DNA from: Planctomycetota bacterium
GTDB taxonomy: Bacteria > Planctomycetota > SZUA-567 > H5-PLA8
Assembly: GCA_016200135.1 (NCBI GenBank)
Contig: JACQFI010000055.1
Coordinates: 1-64,000 of the forward strand
DNA length: 64,000 nucleotides
Direction: 5' to 3'
A program made the position numbers and the translations under genes. Position 1 is the stretch's first letter, and every line of letters begins with the position of its first letter. Under the pieces are notes generated by a model that worked only from the letters and a program-made list of their open reading frames with translations, did not search any database and had not been told where the DNA came from. This document shows positions 32,781 through 41,919 of the stretch, piece after piece.

Positions 32781-34268
32781 ATGCCTGAACGACCCATGCA
32801 AGCGACCGGAGTCTGGTTGGGGAACTCAGCTTGGCCGAGCGGTTCGTCGCCGGGGGCTTTCGCCCGCGATGTTTTCCGCCTTGAACGCTGCGAGACCGAC
32901 CGCGACCGCGCGCTGGTCTTCAACAAGTGGCTGCTCCGCTGCATGAATCGCGGCCCGAACATGCGGCTTCCGGGGCTCGGCGGCTACATCCATTCGGCCG
33001 ACCCGCACCTCCTCTTCACGTCCTGGGGCCACAACGAATGCACCGGCTGGGGCTGGGTCGCCACGGAGGCGCTGCAAGCCGCAGGCATGAAGGCGCGCCG
33101 CGCAGTGACCAATGACAGCGGGCACACCTTCTACGAAGTCTGGTACAAGGGCCTCGACGGCAAGGAAGGCTGGCACGCCTTCGATCCCTTCATCGGCTGG
33201 TACTTTCTCAATGAGGCCGGCGAAGTCGCCTCCTGTGAGGAACTCGCCGCGAACCCGGACCTCGTCACGCACCCGCGCCCCGGCGGGCGCGAACGGCTGG
33301 GCCACCATCCGGAGCGCTCCGGCGTGCTGCATCGCTACAAGGTCGGCGACAACCTCGATGTAGTCCAGCCGGTCAAAAACTACGAGCTGCGTTACGAGAT
33401 GCGGCCCGGCATGAGCTTCTCCAATTTATGGAAGCCACAGATTCCCGAGTTGGCGCTGCGTTACAAAGAGGGTGAGGAGGGCGCGCACTGCGACATCGCG
33501 TTCTACGACGAGGACGGCAAGCCGCGCTACCCTGAGCACCATCCGTACTGGAAACATTACGTCTGGCCCACCGGAAGGAGTTCGGGGATAAGCGGCGGTG
33601 AGGCCGTGCGCTGGCACGGCTCCGGAACGCTGCGCTGGGAACCGTTGCTCTACGGCCAGGCCATGACGCACAGTTCGGCCAACGCGGTCTTCGAGAACGG
33701 CACGCTGCGGCCCACGGGCGCGAAGAAGCACTGCGAAGTCTGGTGGCACATCAAGCTGCCGTATCTCGCCAGCTACCTGCGCTTGAACGTGGCCGCGGAT
33801 TGCGGCGGCGGCGACCTGATCGGCTTCGCGGTCTCCCCCGACGCCGGGCGCTCGCTGCACACGCTGTACTGGGAACGCTCCGCGCCGCCGAAGCTGCTCT
33901 CGTTCGGCCCCGATTCCGTTCCGGGGATCAAGGGCATGCAGGAGTTCTGGCTGCGCTGCGACATCTCCACGCAGTCGGCGACATCGCCGTTGCGCATCCG
34001 CGGCCTGGGGATTCACGTTGGCTACCAGGTGAACATGCATATCCTGCCGCGGCTGGTGCCGGGCGCGAACGAACTCTACTTGCAGGCGGAGAAACTCGAG
34101 GGCGTGAAGCTGACCGCCGATTGGGCCTACACGCATCCCGATGGCGAGAAGGTCGAGCGCGTCGAACTCGCCAAGTCCGGCCGCAGTGCCCGCAGTGTGG
34201 AACCTGGCATCAAGAAGCCCGACGACCTGATCATGCGCGGCGTAACGGTGAAATGCCTGCCTGCCTGA
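32781..34268 (+). CDS. Transglutaminase-like superfamily protein
   Basis: The 495-residue protein has a papain-like transglutaminase core in its first third. Cys87 (GHNECTGWGWVATEAL), His115 (NDSGHTFYEVW) and Asp135 (GWHAFDPF) form the expected Cys-His-Asp triad order. The rest (about residues 200-495) is beta-rich and includes WKPQIPELALRY and a jelly-roll-like segment. No signal peptide is evident from ATG 32781, which has AGGAGG at 9 nt. Family members include proteases, amidases and cross-linking enzymes; the substrate is unknown. A much larger secreted relative is encoded at 59089-61569. Confidence 0.7.
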   Translation: MPERPMQATGVWLGNSAWPSGSSPGAFARDVFRLERCETDRDRALVFNKWLLRCMNRGPNMRLPGLGGYIHSADPHLLFTSWGHNECTGWGWVATEALQAAGMKARRAVTNDSGHTFYEVWYKGLDGKEGWHAFDPFIGWYFLNEAGEVASCEELAANPDLVTHPRPGGRERLGHHPERSGVLHRYKVGDNLDVVQPVKNYELRYEMRPGMSFSNLWKPQIPELALRYKEGEEGAHCDIAFYDEDGKPRYPEHHPYWKHYVWPTGRSSGISGGEAVRWHGSGTLRWEPLLYGQAMTHSSANAVFENGTLRPTGAKKHCEVWWHIKLPYLASYLRLNVAADCGGGDLIGFAVSPDAGRSLHTLYWERSAPPKLLSFGPDSVPGIKGMQEFWLRCDISTQSATSPLRIRGLGIHVGYQVNMHILPRLVPGANELYLQAEKLEGVKLTADWAYTHPDGEKVERVELAKSGRSARSVEPGIKKPDDLIMRGVTVKCLPA

Positions 34269-34510
34269 ACAAGAAATGGTCTGGCCGCCACAACGCCTTA
34301 GTCGCCGAGAAAAGCGTGGCGCGCTGGCGTCTTTATTTTGTTCGGCTGAGATACTCTATTCAATAGAGGGCGGCAAAGCAATACCGAGTAACTTGAACGC
34401 ACATGTGTGGTTCGGGTCTCCGCCACTTAACTTGAATGCAGGACAATGTCCCGTGGCAATGCGGGGAGATGGGATATAAGAAGTAGGAGATAAGGACGCG
34501 CTCCGATTGC

Positions 34511-35347
34511 ATGGAAAATAGCATGTCCAGTCCAGCGGCCGCGCGGCCACGGATGCTGCGCAACCTCCTTATTATTCTGGTCGTTCTATGCCTCGTTCTC
34601 GCCGGCATGCTTTACCGTCAGCGCCGGTTGATCGCGGCGTATCTGGGCTATTACGCCGTGCCTCCGCCGCCACAAATGAACGGGCATCCCTCCGAACGCG
34701 GCACGCTTTTCATAGGTAACAGTCTGACCTTCTTCAACGACCTGCCGGCCACGATTCAATACCTGGCCGAGCAGGTCCATGAACCGCAGGCTTTTGAATA
34801 CGGTCAGGAGACGAGCGGCGGCGCCTCGCTTGCGTCGCATTGGTATGGAGGAGGCGCGCTCAAACGGATTAAAGCCGGAAAGTGGGCGCACGTGGTTCTT
34901 CAAGACTACAGCACCATGCCCATTGACGATCCCGAAACCATGGCGAATTTCACCCGAGAATTCGACCGCGAGATTAAGGCGCAGGGCGCGGACACGGTGC
35001 TCTTCATGACTTGGGCGTGGAAGGATGTCCCTGGAGCGCAAGATAAGGTATCGAAAGCCTACGACCAAATTGGCAAAGACTTGGGCATCCCGGTGGTGCC
35101 GGTCGGGCGTGCTTGGGCGTTAGCTCAAAAAGAGAAGCCAACCCTGAACTTGTACTGCGACGAGCGCCACCCCAATCCCGCCGGGACGTACCTGGCGGCA
35201 TGCGTCTTCTACGGTTTCCTGTATCATACGAAACCTACTGGACTAACAACAAAAGTGCCCTGGCTGGAGATCCCTGAAGAAGACGCTGTATTTCTGCAAC
35301 AGATGGCCGCCAAAGCGCTCTTGGATGCAGGTCAATTAAAGGAATAG
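34511..35347 (+). CDS. Membrane-anchored SGNH/GDSL hydrolase
   Basis: This 278-residue protein has one N-terminal membrane anchor (LLIILVVLCLVLAGMLY, about residues 17-35). The catalytic domain follows: block I is TLFIGNSLTFFNDLP with Ser71, then the oxyanion-region Gly/Asn positions, and block V is CDERHPNPAGTYLAA with Asp217 and His220. SGNH enzymes hydrolyse esters, often O-acetyl groups on glycans. The domain should face outside the cytoplasm. No good ribosome site precedes ATG 34511; the second in-frame ATG at 34523 is an alternative. The 242-bp gap upstream holds no gene. Confidence 0.8.
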   Translation: MENSMSSPAAARPRMLRNLLIILVVLCLVLAGMLYRQRRLIAAYLGYYAVPPPPQMNGHPSERGTLFIGNSLTFFNDLPATIQYLAEQVHEPQAFEYGQETSGGASLASHWYGGGALKRIKAGKWAHVVLQDYSTMPIDDPETMANFTREFDREIKAQGADTVLFMTWAWKDVPGAQDKVSKAYDQIGKDLGIPVVPVGRAWALAQKEKPTLNLYCDERHPNPAGTYLAACVFYGFLYHTKPTGLTTKVPWLEIPEEDAVFLQQMAAKALLDAGQLKE

Positions 35348-35363
35348 AAGCGACTGCCCTTTT

Positions 35364-35393
35364 TTGCTCAGATGTTCAATAAGAGTGTACAAT
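35364..35393 (+). promoter_or_regulatory. Possible promoter upstream of the Ala/Pro-rich protein
   Basis: TTGCTC, 18 bp and TACAAT (35388-35393) lie in the AT-rich gap 35348-35537. A small dyad (CCGTTAAC/TTAAACGG, about 35420-35441) lies just downstream and could be a regulator site. The -35 match is weak. Confidence 0.3.
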
Positions 35394-35537
35394 ATAAATG
35401 CCGTAAACCTGATTGCTTAGCCGTTAACTTTTCATTAAACGGCGGGCGAATTGGGGTGTAGTCTATACAAGAAATGAAGCTAGCTAACCCCATGTGGTTA
35501 AATCGAGTTGAGCGAATTCGAAATCGGGGCGGGCCAC

Positions 35538-36314
35538 ATGACACGCGAGCGCTTGGCACATTCACTTTGCGTCCTGATCGCATGCGTCTGCTGTACTCCA
35601 ACTCTTTGGGCCGATGAGCCCGGAGCGGGGGCGAATGGCCTCTGTATAACGCGCTGGATTCGCGCAGACATCAACCCGCGAAAACCGCTCACCCCGCCGC
35701 CTCCTCAGGAAGAGAAACCGAAGCCGCCCACGCCTCCTGCTCCGCAGAAGACGCCTGCGGAAGACGCCGTTCCTTCCGGCACGAATGGCACGCCGTCGGG
35801 CAGTGCGGCGGATGCGGGCGAAGAGCAGAGCGCCGCGGGTGCCGCGAGCCGCAATGAGAACGCGGAGGACTCGGGCGGTTCGCATCTCGCCGGATTCTAC
35901 AGCCTCGTGCGCAGCCCCGACCCCTGGCCCTTGTCCTTCCTCGTTTTGCTGGTGGTCCTCAACGTGGGCGCCTTTGCCGCCGCGGGTTCACTGATCAAGC
36001 GCGAGCCCGAATCTTTCGACGCCGCGCCTGCCGCCGTGCACCGGCTCGAAGGCTCGGCGGCCCTGGCGCGCCTGCCTCGAGCTCCCGCGCCGCGCACCAA
36101 AGCCGCGCCGGTACTCAACCGCAATGTCCATCACAAGAGTGCGCCGCCTGCCGTATCGCCCAAGCCTGCGCCGCCGCCGGTTCGCGCCCCGGCGCCCACG
36201 GTCGCGGCCCGGCCGGCTCCCGTGCGCGTTCAGCCCAGCGCATCCGCGGCTCCGCGCATCGCGCGGCCCCACGCCGCGGCCGCCATGCTGGTGCGTAAGA
36301 AGAAACTCTCATGA
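35538..36314 (+). CDS. Ala/Pro-rich membrane protein, unknown
   Basis: The 258-residue protein has a signal peptide (about residues 1-26, ending near LWADEP), a Pro/Ala/Glu-rich extracytoplasmic stretch, one membrane helix near residues 132-152 (FLVLLVVLNVGAFAAAGSL) and a basic Pro/Ala-rich tail of ~100 residues. No enzymatic motif is visible. It may be a cell-envelope scaffold or anchor. Its stop codon overlaps the start of the acyltransferase gene (ATGA), so the two are translationally coupled and probably work together. The start is uncertain: TTG 35508 is in frame upstream. Confidence 0.55.
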   Translation: MTRERLAHSLCVLIACVCCTPTLWADEPGAGANGLCITRWIRADINPRKPLTPPPPQEEKPKPPTPPAPQKTPAEDAVPSGTNGTPSGSAADAGEEQSAAGAASRNENAEDSGGSHLAGFYSLVRSPDPWPLSFLVLLVVLNVGAFAAAGSLIKREPESFDAAPAAVHRLEGSAALARLPRAPAPRTKAAPVLNRNVHHKSAPPAVSPKPAPPPVRAPAPTVAARPAPVRVQPSASAAPRIARPHAAAAMLVRKKKLS

Positions 36315-37468
36315 TCGAAGCCACCGTGACCAAGCCACCGCTGAAGTCCAAGGCCATGCCTGCGACGCTCGAGCCGGCCGAAGAGGCCGTTGCGTCGGCG
36401 GCCCCAGTTGCGCTCGCCGAAAAGGCCTCTCCGGTCCACTGGTCCTACGGCGATCCGATCCGCGTGCTCGGAACCATTGCGGTGGTGATCGGGCATGTCT
36501 GCGACATGGCGGTCTTCAACAAAGAGACGGCAGGTGGCGACTGGTGGGTGTGCAACTACGTGGACGCGGCCACGCGCTGGGCGGTGCCCGTGTACATCAT
36601 GCTCAGCGGCGCGCTCCTGCTTGCACCCGAGCGCAACGAGCCGCCCCTGGTATTCTACCGCAAGCGGCTGGCGCGCCTGGGCATCGCGATCGCGTTCTGG
36701 TCGGCCTTCTTCATCTGGTTCGCGACCTCCTGGACGGGTTGGAGCACGCCCGAGCAGGCCGTGCGCGATCTGCTGCTGGGCAAGCCCTACGCGCACCTGC
36801 ACTTCATCTTTCGCATCATGGGCCTGTACCTCTTCACGCAGATGTTCCGCGTCTTCCTGAAGAACGCCGACCGGCGGCTCGTGGTCCTGACCGTGCTCGT
36901 GACGCTGGGACTGGGTTCGCTGAACTCGCTGATGGACGGCCTGACCGGCACCGAACTGAGCGCCTTCTTGCGCTTTGCGCCGTTCGTGGGCTACTACTTC
37001 ACGGGCTACCTGCTGCGGGACCGCAAGCTCAGCAAGCGGGAAGTGACCGGCTGCTGGATGCTGGCGCTGGCGTGCGTGGCGATTCTGGCCGGCGGCACGG
37101 GCCTGCTGGTGCAGTACTTCGGCCTGAAGGGCTATCCGTCGCCGGGCATGCTGCTGTACGATTTCCTGAGCCCCGTGCGCGTGGCGTTTGGCGTGGCGTC
37201 CTGGCTGCTGCTGACGCATTACTTCGACGAAGGCTGGCAGGCGACCATGCTGGGCCGGTTCGTCTCGCAATGGCTTGCGCCGGCGACGATGGGCATCTAC
37301 CTGGTCCACCCGTTCTTCCGCGACGTGCTCCACATGAAGGGCTACGAGGCAACGCATCCGAACGTCTGGCTGGGCATCCCGATGATCAGTTTGATGGTGT
37401 ACGTCCCGAGCGCGATCTTTGCCATCGTGGTGATGCGCATACCCGTCGTGAAGAAGATTGTGGTTTGA
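36311..37468 (+). CDS. Acyltransferase 3 (OafA/WecH-type) membrane enzyme
   Basis: This 385-residue integral membrane protein with about ten helices transfers acyl (often acetyl) groups to envelope or secreted glycans. The family's first-helix catalytic histidine is present in DPIRVLGTIAVVIGHVCDM, and the loop with Arg residues (FYRKRLARLGI) follows. The C-terminal helix ends SQWLAPATMGIYLVHPFF, typical of the family. A ~45-residue cytoplasmic N-terminus precedes the first helix. It is coupled by ATGA to the Ala/Pro-rich protein. With the SGNH hydrolase two genes upstream it suggests O-acylation and deacylation of a surface polymer. Confidence 0.87.
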   Translation: MIEATVTKPPLKSKAMPATLEPAEEAVASAAPVALAEKASPVHWSYGDPIRVLGTIAVVIGHVCDMAVFNKETAGGDWWVCNYVDAATRWAVPVYIMLSGALLLAPERNEPPLVFYRKRLARLGIAIAFWSAFFIWFATSWTGWSTPEQAVRDLLLGKPYAHLHFIFRIMGLYLFTQMFRVFLKNADRRLVVLTVLVTLGLGSLNSLMDGLTGTELSAFLRFAPFVGYYFTGYLLRDRKLSKREVTGCWMLALACVAILAGGTGLLVQYFGLKGYPSPGMLLYDFLSPVRVAFGVASWLLLTHYFDEGWQATMLGRFVSQWLAPATMGIYLVHPFFRDVLHMKGYEATHPNVWLGIPMISLMVYVPSAIFAIVVMRIPVVKKIVV

Positions 37469-37502
37469 CGATTAATCTCTGGCCTCGCAATGGGAGCTGC
37501 AC

Positions 37503-39356
37503 TTGAACCGGCAAATCTCGAGTCTGAGAACCCTCGGCCTGCTGCTCGCGCTTGTGGGCGCGGCGCGCCTGGCCGCGGCGGCGGAACCGGCGAACGACGC
37601 GCCGCCCAAGGTGCCGGGCCACCACCGCCTGAAGTTCCAGGCCAAGGTGGGCGATGAGAGCTTCGACCTCCCGTACCTGCTGTACCTCCCGGCCGATTAC
37701 GATAAGAATCCCGCCCCGCACCCGGTGCTGATCTTCCTGCACGGCGCGGGCGAATGCGGTACTGACCTCAACGCCATCTTCATTCACGGCCCAGCCCCGG
37801 CGATTGAAGGCAATCCCAAAATGAAGGAGACGTTCCCCTTTATTGGCGTGTATCCGCAGTGCATTCCCGGGCGGCGCTGGGATACGCCGAATCAGGTCGC
37901 CGGCGTCGTGCAGCTTCTGGATTACGTCCTGAAGACGTTCCGCGCCGATCCGAACCGGATCTACGCCACCGGGCTGAGCATGGGCGGGAAGGGCACCTGG
38001 CTGCTCGCGCACCAGATCCCGGAGCGCCTGGCGGCCATCGCGCCGATCTCCGCGATTGAGGTCGAGGTCGACAAGGCGGTGGAACGCTTCAAGCGCCTGC
38101 CCATGTGGATCATCTGCGGCGGGGCCGACGGCGGCTTTACGGAAGGCTCGAAGAAGATGGCCGAGGTGCTGAAGAACTCGGTCCCCGAACCGAAGCTGAC
38201 CGTCCACGATGGCGAAGGCCACGGGGTCTGGACGCACTACTACCCCGACCAGAAGTTCTACGACTGGTTCCTGACGCATCAGAAGGAAGCGCCCAAGCCG
38301 CCGCCGGAAGTGAAGGCGGTCGTCAAAGCGCCGCCGCCCGTGGTGGAAGACGTGCGTCCCGCGCATCGCGCGGCGCTGGCCAAGTTCCTCACCGATACGG
38401 CGGGCAAGCGCAAAGAGAAACTCGCGCTCAATATCTTCGGCTCGGCCAAGAACGTCGCCGTCGTGGGCGCCGATGCCACGGCCCTGAAGGTCGAATGGTC
38501 GGGCAATTCGCTGCCGCTGCGATGGAAAGACGTGGAGGACCCGGACCTGGCCCGCGTGGGTCTCGCCTACGCGGCCAACGACGCGGACGCGCTCTTTCAC
38601 GTGGCCGCGCTGGCGAAGGCCGCCCACGCCGATCAGGCTTACGAAGACGCCGTGATGCGCCTGAAGCAGGCAAACACGGACCAGGCCAAAGGAAAGCTGG
38701 CGATCCTGGACGGCAAGGCCCCGCCGCCCGAACAGCCCGCCCAGGCGCCCGCGAAGACCGCCGATGCGCCCGCGCCTGAAACGAAGGGCTCGCAGGCCAA
38801 GCCGCCTGTACAGGGCGAGCCGGCTCAGGTTGCGGAGAAGAAGGAACCCGCGAAGCCGGAAACCAAACCGGAGCCGAAGCCCGAACCGCTGCAGCCCGCG
38901 CCGGCTCCGCAGCCGGTCGTCCAGAGCCCGCCGCCTCCGCAACCCGTCGCGGAGAAGCCTGCGCCGCAGCCCAAGTATGTGAATAAGACGGAGCAGGCTG
39001 CGCCGGAGGTCGTCTCGGTCTTGTACAAAGCGCCACAGGAAAAGAAGGCGCAACCCGCGAAGCCCGCGCAAAAGAACGCGGTGGCTGTCAAGAACGCGCA
39101 GCCCAGCGAGCCTTCCAACAATCTGGTGGCCCCGCTGGCCGTCAAGGATTCGGCCGCCGCGACATCCGCAGTTCCTGCCACGGAAAAAGCGCGCGCGCCT
39201 GCGGCGCAAGACCAGGCCGCGAGCGCCTTCTCGGGGAGCAACCGCTATCCTGCGGTCTCGCTGCTTGCTGCCGCCGTGCTCCTGGCGCTCGCACTGGCGA
39301 GTCTTTGGGCCGGCGCGTCCGCTCGCCATGCCCACTCGAAACGCTCGGCGTCATAA
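37503..39356 (+). CDS. Secreted esterase (PHB-depolymerase/esterase-like) with novel domain and C-terminal anchor
   Basis: The 617-residue protein has a signal peptide (about residues 1-27) and an alpha/beta hydrolase domain to about residue 265. It has HGAGECG as the oxyanion loop, GLSMGGKGTW with nucleophile Ser159, and late DGEGHGVW giving the His. Residues about 285-405 form a second domain, found also at the C-terminus of the beta-helix protein at 45369 (core WSGNSLPLRWKDV). A long Pro/Lys/Glu/Ala-rich stretch follows, and a C-terminal membrane helix (LLAAAVLLALALASLW) with a basic tail. The TTG start has GGGAG at 6 nt. The substrate is probably an ester on a polymer; the exact one is unknown. 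Confidence 0.72.
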   Translation: MNRQISSLRTLGLLLALVGAARLAAAAEPANDAPPKVPGHHRLKFQAKVGDESFDLPYLLYLPADYDKNPAPHPVLIFLHGAGECGTDLNAIFIHGPAPAIEGNPKMKETFPFIGVYPQCIPGRRWDTPNQVAGVVQLLDYVLKTFRADPNRIYATGLSMGGKGTWLLAHQIPERLAAIAPISAIEVEVDKAVERFKRLPMWIICGGADGGFTEGSKKMAEVLKNSVPEPKLTVHDGEGHGVWTHYYPDQKFYDWFLTHQKEAPKPPPEVKAVVKAPPPVVEDVRPAHRAALAKFLTDTAGKRKEKLALNIFGSAKNVAVVGADATALKVEWSGNSLPLRWKDVEDPDLARVGLAYAANDADALFHVAALAKAAHADQAYEDAVMRLKQANTDQAKGKLAILDGKAPPPEQPAQAPAKTADAPAPETKGSQAKPPVQGEPAQVAEKKEPAKPETKPEPKPEPLQPAPAPQPVVQSPPPPQPVAEKPAPQPKYVNKTEQAAPEVVSVLYKAPQEKKAQPAKPAQKNAVAVKNAQPSEPSNNLVAPLAVKDSAAATSAVPATEKARAPAAQDQAASAFSGSNRYPAVSLLAAAVLLALALASLWAGASARHAHSKRSAS

Positions 39357-39538
39357 GTTCCCGCAAACGATACCCGCTCAAGTCGAAACGCTCCCCGCTA
39401 TACGCCGCATAGACGGCTAGATAGCGCTAACCTTGCTTATGTTTCATGCAGGAACGTTGCGCTTCCGGAGAATTGCGTGCTCGCGCGGGAAAAGACGGGG
39501 TAATCTTCTGGACCCGATCTTTAACCCCGGAGCGGCTC

Positions 39539-40903
39539 ATGCGAATAATTCCGCTGGCGCTGGTCATGCTGGTAAATGCTGCGGTCCTGCGCGCGGAAGT
39601 CGCACTGCCGCCGGTCTTCTCCGACCATATGGTCCTGCAGGCCGACCAGGCCGTGCCCGTCTTCGGCACGGCCGGCGCGGGCGAGAGCGTCACGGTCGCG
39701 ATCAACGGTCAGAAGAAGACTGCCACCGCCGGCACGGACGGCAAATGGTCCGTGAAACTCGATCCGCAGAAACCCGGCGGGCCGTTCGATCTGACGGTGG
39801 GCGCGAAGACCATCAAGGACGTCCTCGTCGGGGAAGTCTGGGTCGCCGGCGGTCAGTCGAACATGCGGTTCCCGCTCAGCCGCGCCAGCACCGGCGCCAC
39901 GGACGCGGCGAAGGCCACGTATCCGAACTTCCGGTACTTTTCGGTGGGCGGTGGGCGCTGGGTGGCTTGCACGCCGCAGACCTGTGGGAACTTCTCCGCC
40001 GTTGCGTTCTACTTCGCCTTGCATCTTCAGGACAACTTGAAGCATCCCATCGGCATTCTCGAGAACTCGGTGAGCGGCGCCGTCGCGCAGACCTTCGCCA
40101 ACCCGAAACTCTTTGAAGAGAACGCCGAACTGGCGGAAGCGATCAAGCAGCACAAGATCGAGGACCAGACGCCCAGCATGCATTATAAGACGCTCGTCGA
40201 ACCCGTGATCGGCTACGGCATCAAGGGCATGCTCTGGTACCAGGGCGAAGGCAACCGCGACTTCCCGGTCACGTATCGAAAACTATTGCCCGCCATCGTT
40301 GCGGATTGGCGCAAGAGCTGGGGCCAGGGCGATTTCCCGTTCCTGCTCGTCCAACTGGCAAACTTCGGCCAGCGCAAGCCCGAACCGTGGGAAGGCAAGG
40401 ACTGCGCTCTGCGCGAGTCGCAGCTCAAGATCGCGCAGACCCTGCCGAACGCGGGCCTCGCGGTCACTATCGACCTTGGCATTCCCAACGACGTCCACTT
40501 TCCGAACAAGAAGCCGGCCGGCGACCGGCTGGGCATCGCCGCGCGGGGGCTAGCCTACGGAGAGAAGATCGAGATCTCCGGGCCGATCTTCGCCTCCGCC
40601 GCCTTTGACGGCGGGAAGGCGACCGTCTCCTTCACGCACGTCGGCGCGGGGCTGAACGCGGAAGGCGGAACCCTGAAAGGCTTCCTGCTCTGCGGCGCCG
40701 ATAAGAAATGGGTGCGCGCCGAGGCTGCCATTGAAGGCGACAAGGTGGTCGTGAAGAGCGATAAAGTCGCCGCGCCGGTCGCGGTGCGTTACGGCTGGGA
40801 GCGCAATCCCGAGTGCACGCTGACGAACAAGGACGGCTTGCCGGCCTCGCCCTTCCGCAGCGACGAGTACCAGAACTATTTCACGAAGGACGGAGCCGAT
40901 TAA
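39539..40903 (+). CDS. Sialate O-acetylesterase-family secreted esterase
   Basis: The 454-residue protein has a signal peptide (RIIPLALVMLVNAAVLRA), a short beta domain typical of the family's N-terminus (PPVFSDHMVLQADQAVPVFG), and an SGNH-type catalytic domain with VAGGQSNMRFPL for the serine and NDVHFPNK for the Asp-His pair. GMLWYQGEGNRDF is the conserved block III-like stretch. It removes O-acetyl groups from sialic acids or plant-type polysaccharides; homologues in environmental bacteria act mostly on polysaccharides. ATG 39539 with GGAG at 7 nt is preferred over the upstream ATG 39446. Confidence 0.88.
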   Translation: MRIIPLALVMLVNAAVLRAEVALPPVFSDHMVLQADQAVPVFGTAGAGESVTVAINGQKKTATAGTDGKWSVKLDPQKPGGPFDLTVGAKTIKDVLVGEVWVAGGQSNMRFPLSRASTGATDAAKATYPNFRYFSVGGGRWVACTPQTCGNFSAVAFYFALHLQDNLKHPIGILENSVSGAVAQTFANPKLFEENAELAEAIKQHKIEDQTPSMHYKTLVEPVIGYGIKGMLWYQGEGNRDFPVTYRKLLPAIVADWRKSWGQGDFPFLLVQLANFGQRKPEPWEGKDCALRESQLKIAQTLPNAGLAVTIDLGIPNDVHFPNKKPAGDRLGIAARGLAYGEKIEISGPIFASAAFDGGKATVSFTHVGAGLNAEGGTLKGFLLCGADKKWVRAEAAIEGDKVVVKSDKVAAPVAVRYGWERNPECTLTNKDGLPASPFRSDEYQNYFTKDGAD

Positions 40904-41195
40904 ACGCTCGGGTTGGCGTTCGATCTTTTTCCCTTTCATAGATAAGAAAGCGCGACTTCAGCCCTCCGAAGCCCTGCGCTTCCTCCCAACGGTCCCGCGA
41001 AGAAATGGGACGGCGTCGTGCACTGCCCCCCACGAGTCCGGCTTGGCGGCTTGAAATGCGTTCGGCCTTTACCTTCACGGAGTATGAGGGTAAGACGGCC
41101 TTGACGATCCGATACCGGCCACAGAAAAATCAGGCCCTGAAGAGGACCTTCCGTTCTCCGCGGTTCTCTGCGGCGAAAACCAGATTGGGGAGCGT

Positions 41196-41747
41196 ATGAA
41201 GAAAGGCATTCTTAAAAAGATTCTCATTGCGCTCGCGGCGGTCGTGGTTGTGTTCCTCATCGTGGTGGCGCTGCAACCGGCGGCCTTCCGCGTCGTGCGC
41301 AGCGCCACGCTGTCCGCGCCGGCCGCGGACGTGTTCGCGCAGGTGAACGATTTTCACAAATGGCAGGCGTGGTCGCCGTGGGAGAAGCTCGACCCGGAGC
41401 TCAAGCGCACCTACGAGGGAGCGCCGGCTGGAACGGGCGCGATGTACGCGTGGGCCGGCAACGACAAGGCGGGCGAAGGGCGCATGACGTTGACCGAAAG
41501 TCAGCCGAACGAACGGATACACATCAACCTGGAATTCATCAAACACTTTCAAGCTGTCAACGAGGTGGAATTCACGTTCAAGCCCGAAGGCAACCAAACT
41601 ACCGTAACTTGGAATATGACCGGGAACAAGAATTTCATATCCAAGGCCATCTGCCTGTTCATGGACATGGACAAGATGGTCGGGGGCGATTTCGAGAAGG
41701 GACTCTCGCAAATGAAATCGGTCGTCGAGACGGCAAAAAAGGAATAG
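41196..41747 (+). CDS. Membrane-anchored SRPBCC (polyketide cyclase-like) protein
   Basis: The 183-residue protein has one N-terminal helix (ILIALAAVVVVFLIVVAL). A START/SRPBCC fold follows: RSATLSAPAADVFAQVNDFHKWQAWSPWEKLDP is the family's opening, split here by conserved Trp residues. Members of this group bind hydrophobic ligands in a helix-grip cavity; no catalytic residues can be assigned. GGGGAG lies before the ATG. The 292-bp gap upstream (40904-41195) holds no gene and includes a half-copy of the CACCGCAGAG element near 41153. Confidence 0.8.
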   Translation: MKKGILKKILIALAAVVVVFLIVVALQPAAFRVVRSATLSAPAADVFAQVNDFHKWQAWSPWEKLDPELKRTYEGAPAGTGAMYAWAGNDKAGEGRMTLTESQPNERIHINLEFIKHFQAVNEVEFTFKPEGNQTTVTWNMTGNKNFISKAICLFMDMDKMVGGDFEKGLSQMKSVVETAKKE

Positions 41748-41820
41748 AACGGACCGGCACTTAACATCTATCACGAGCGACAGGCACTTGGTTGAGGAGT
41801 AGAGAACGGGGATGGAATCC

Positions 41821-41842
41821 GTGCCGGCAAAGTGGCCGGCAC
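41821..41842. other. Perfect hairpin between SRPBCC and DoxX genes
   Basis: GTGCCGGC-AAAGTG-GCCGGCAC is an 8-bp perfect stem with a 6-nt loop. No T-run follows, so it is not a standard intrinsic terminator. It could be an operator, a Rho-linked signal or a REP-like unit. Confidence 0.4.
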
Positions 41843-41919
41843 AGGCCTTGTTTGGCCCATGGAAATTTCTACGTAACCGTTGGGGCTGAGATGTATCGGC
41901 CGAAGCCTAAGGAGCGCCT

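Noticed and set aside
34276..34479. 67-codon frame in the gap before the SGNH hydrolase
   Set aside because: No ribosome site, no recognisable sequence, and odd composition; treated as intergenic.
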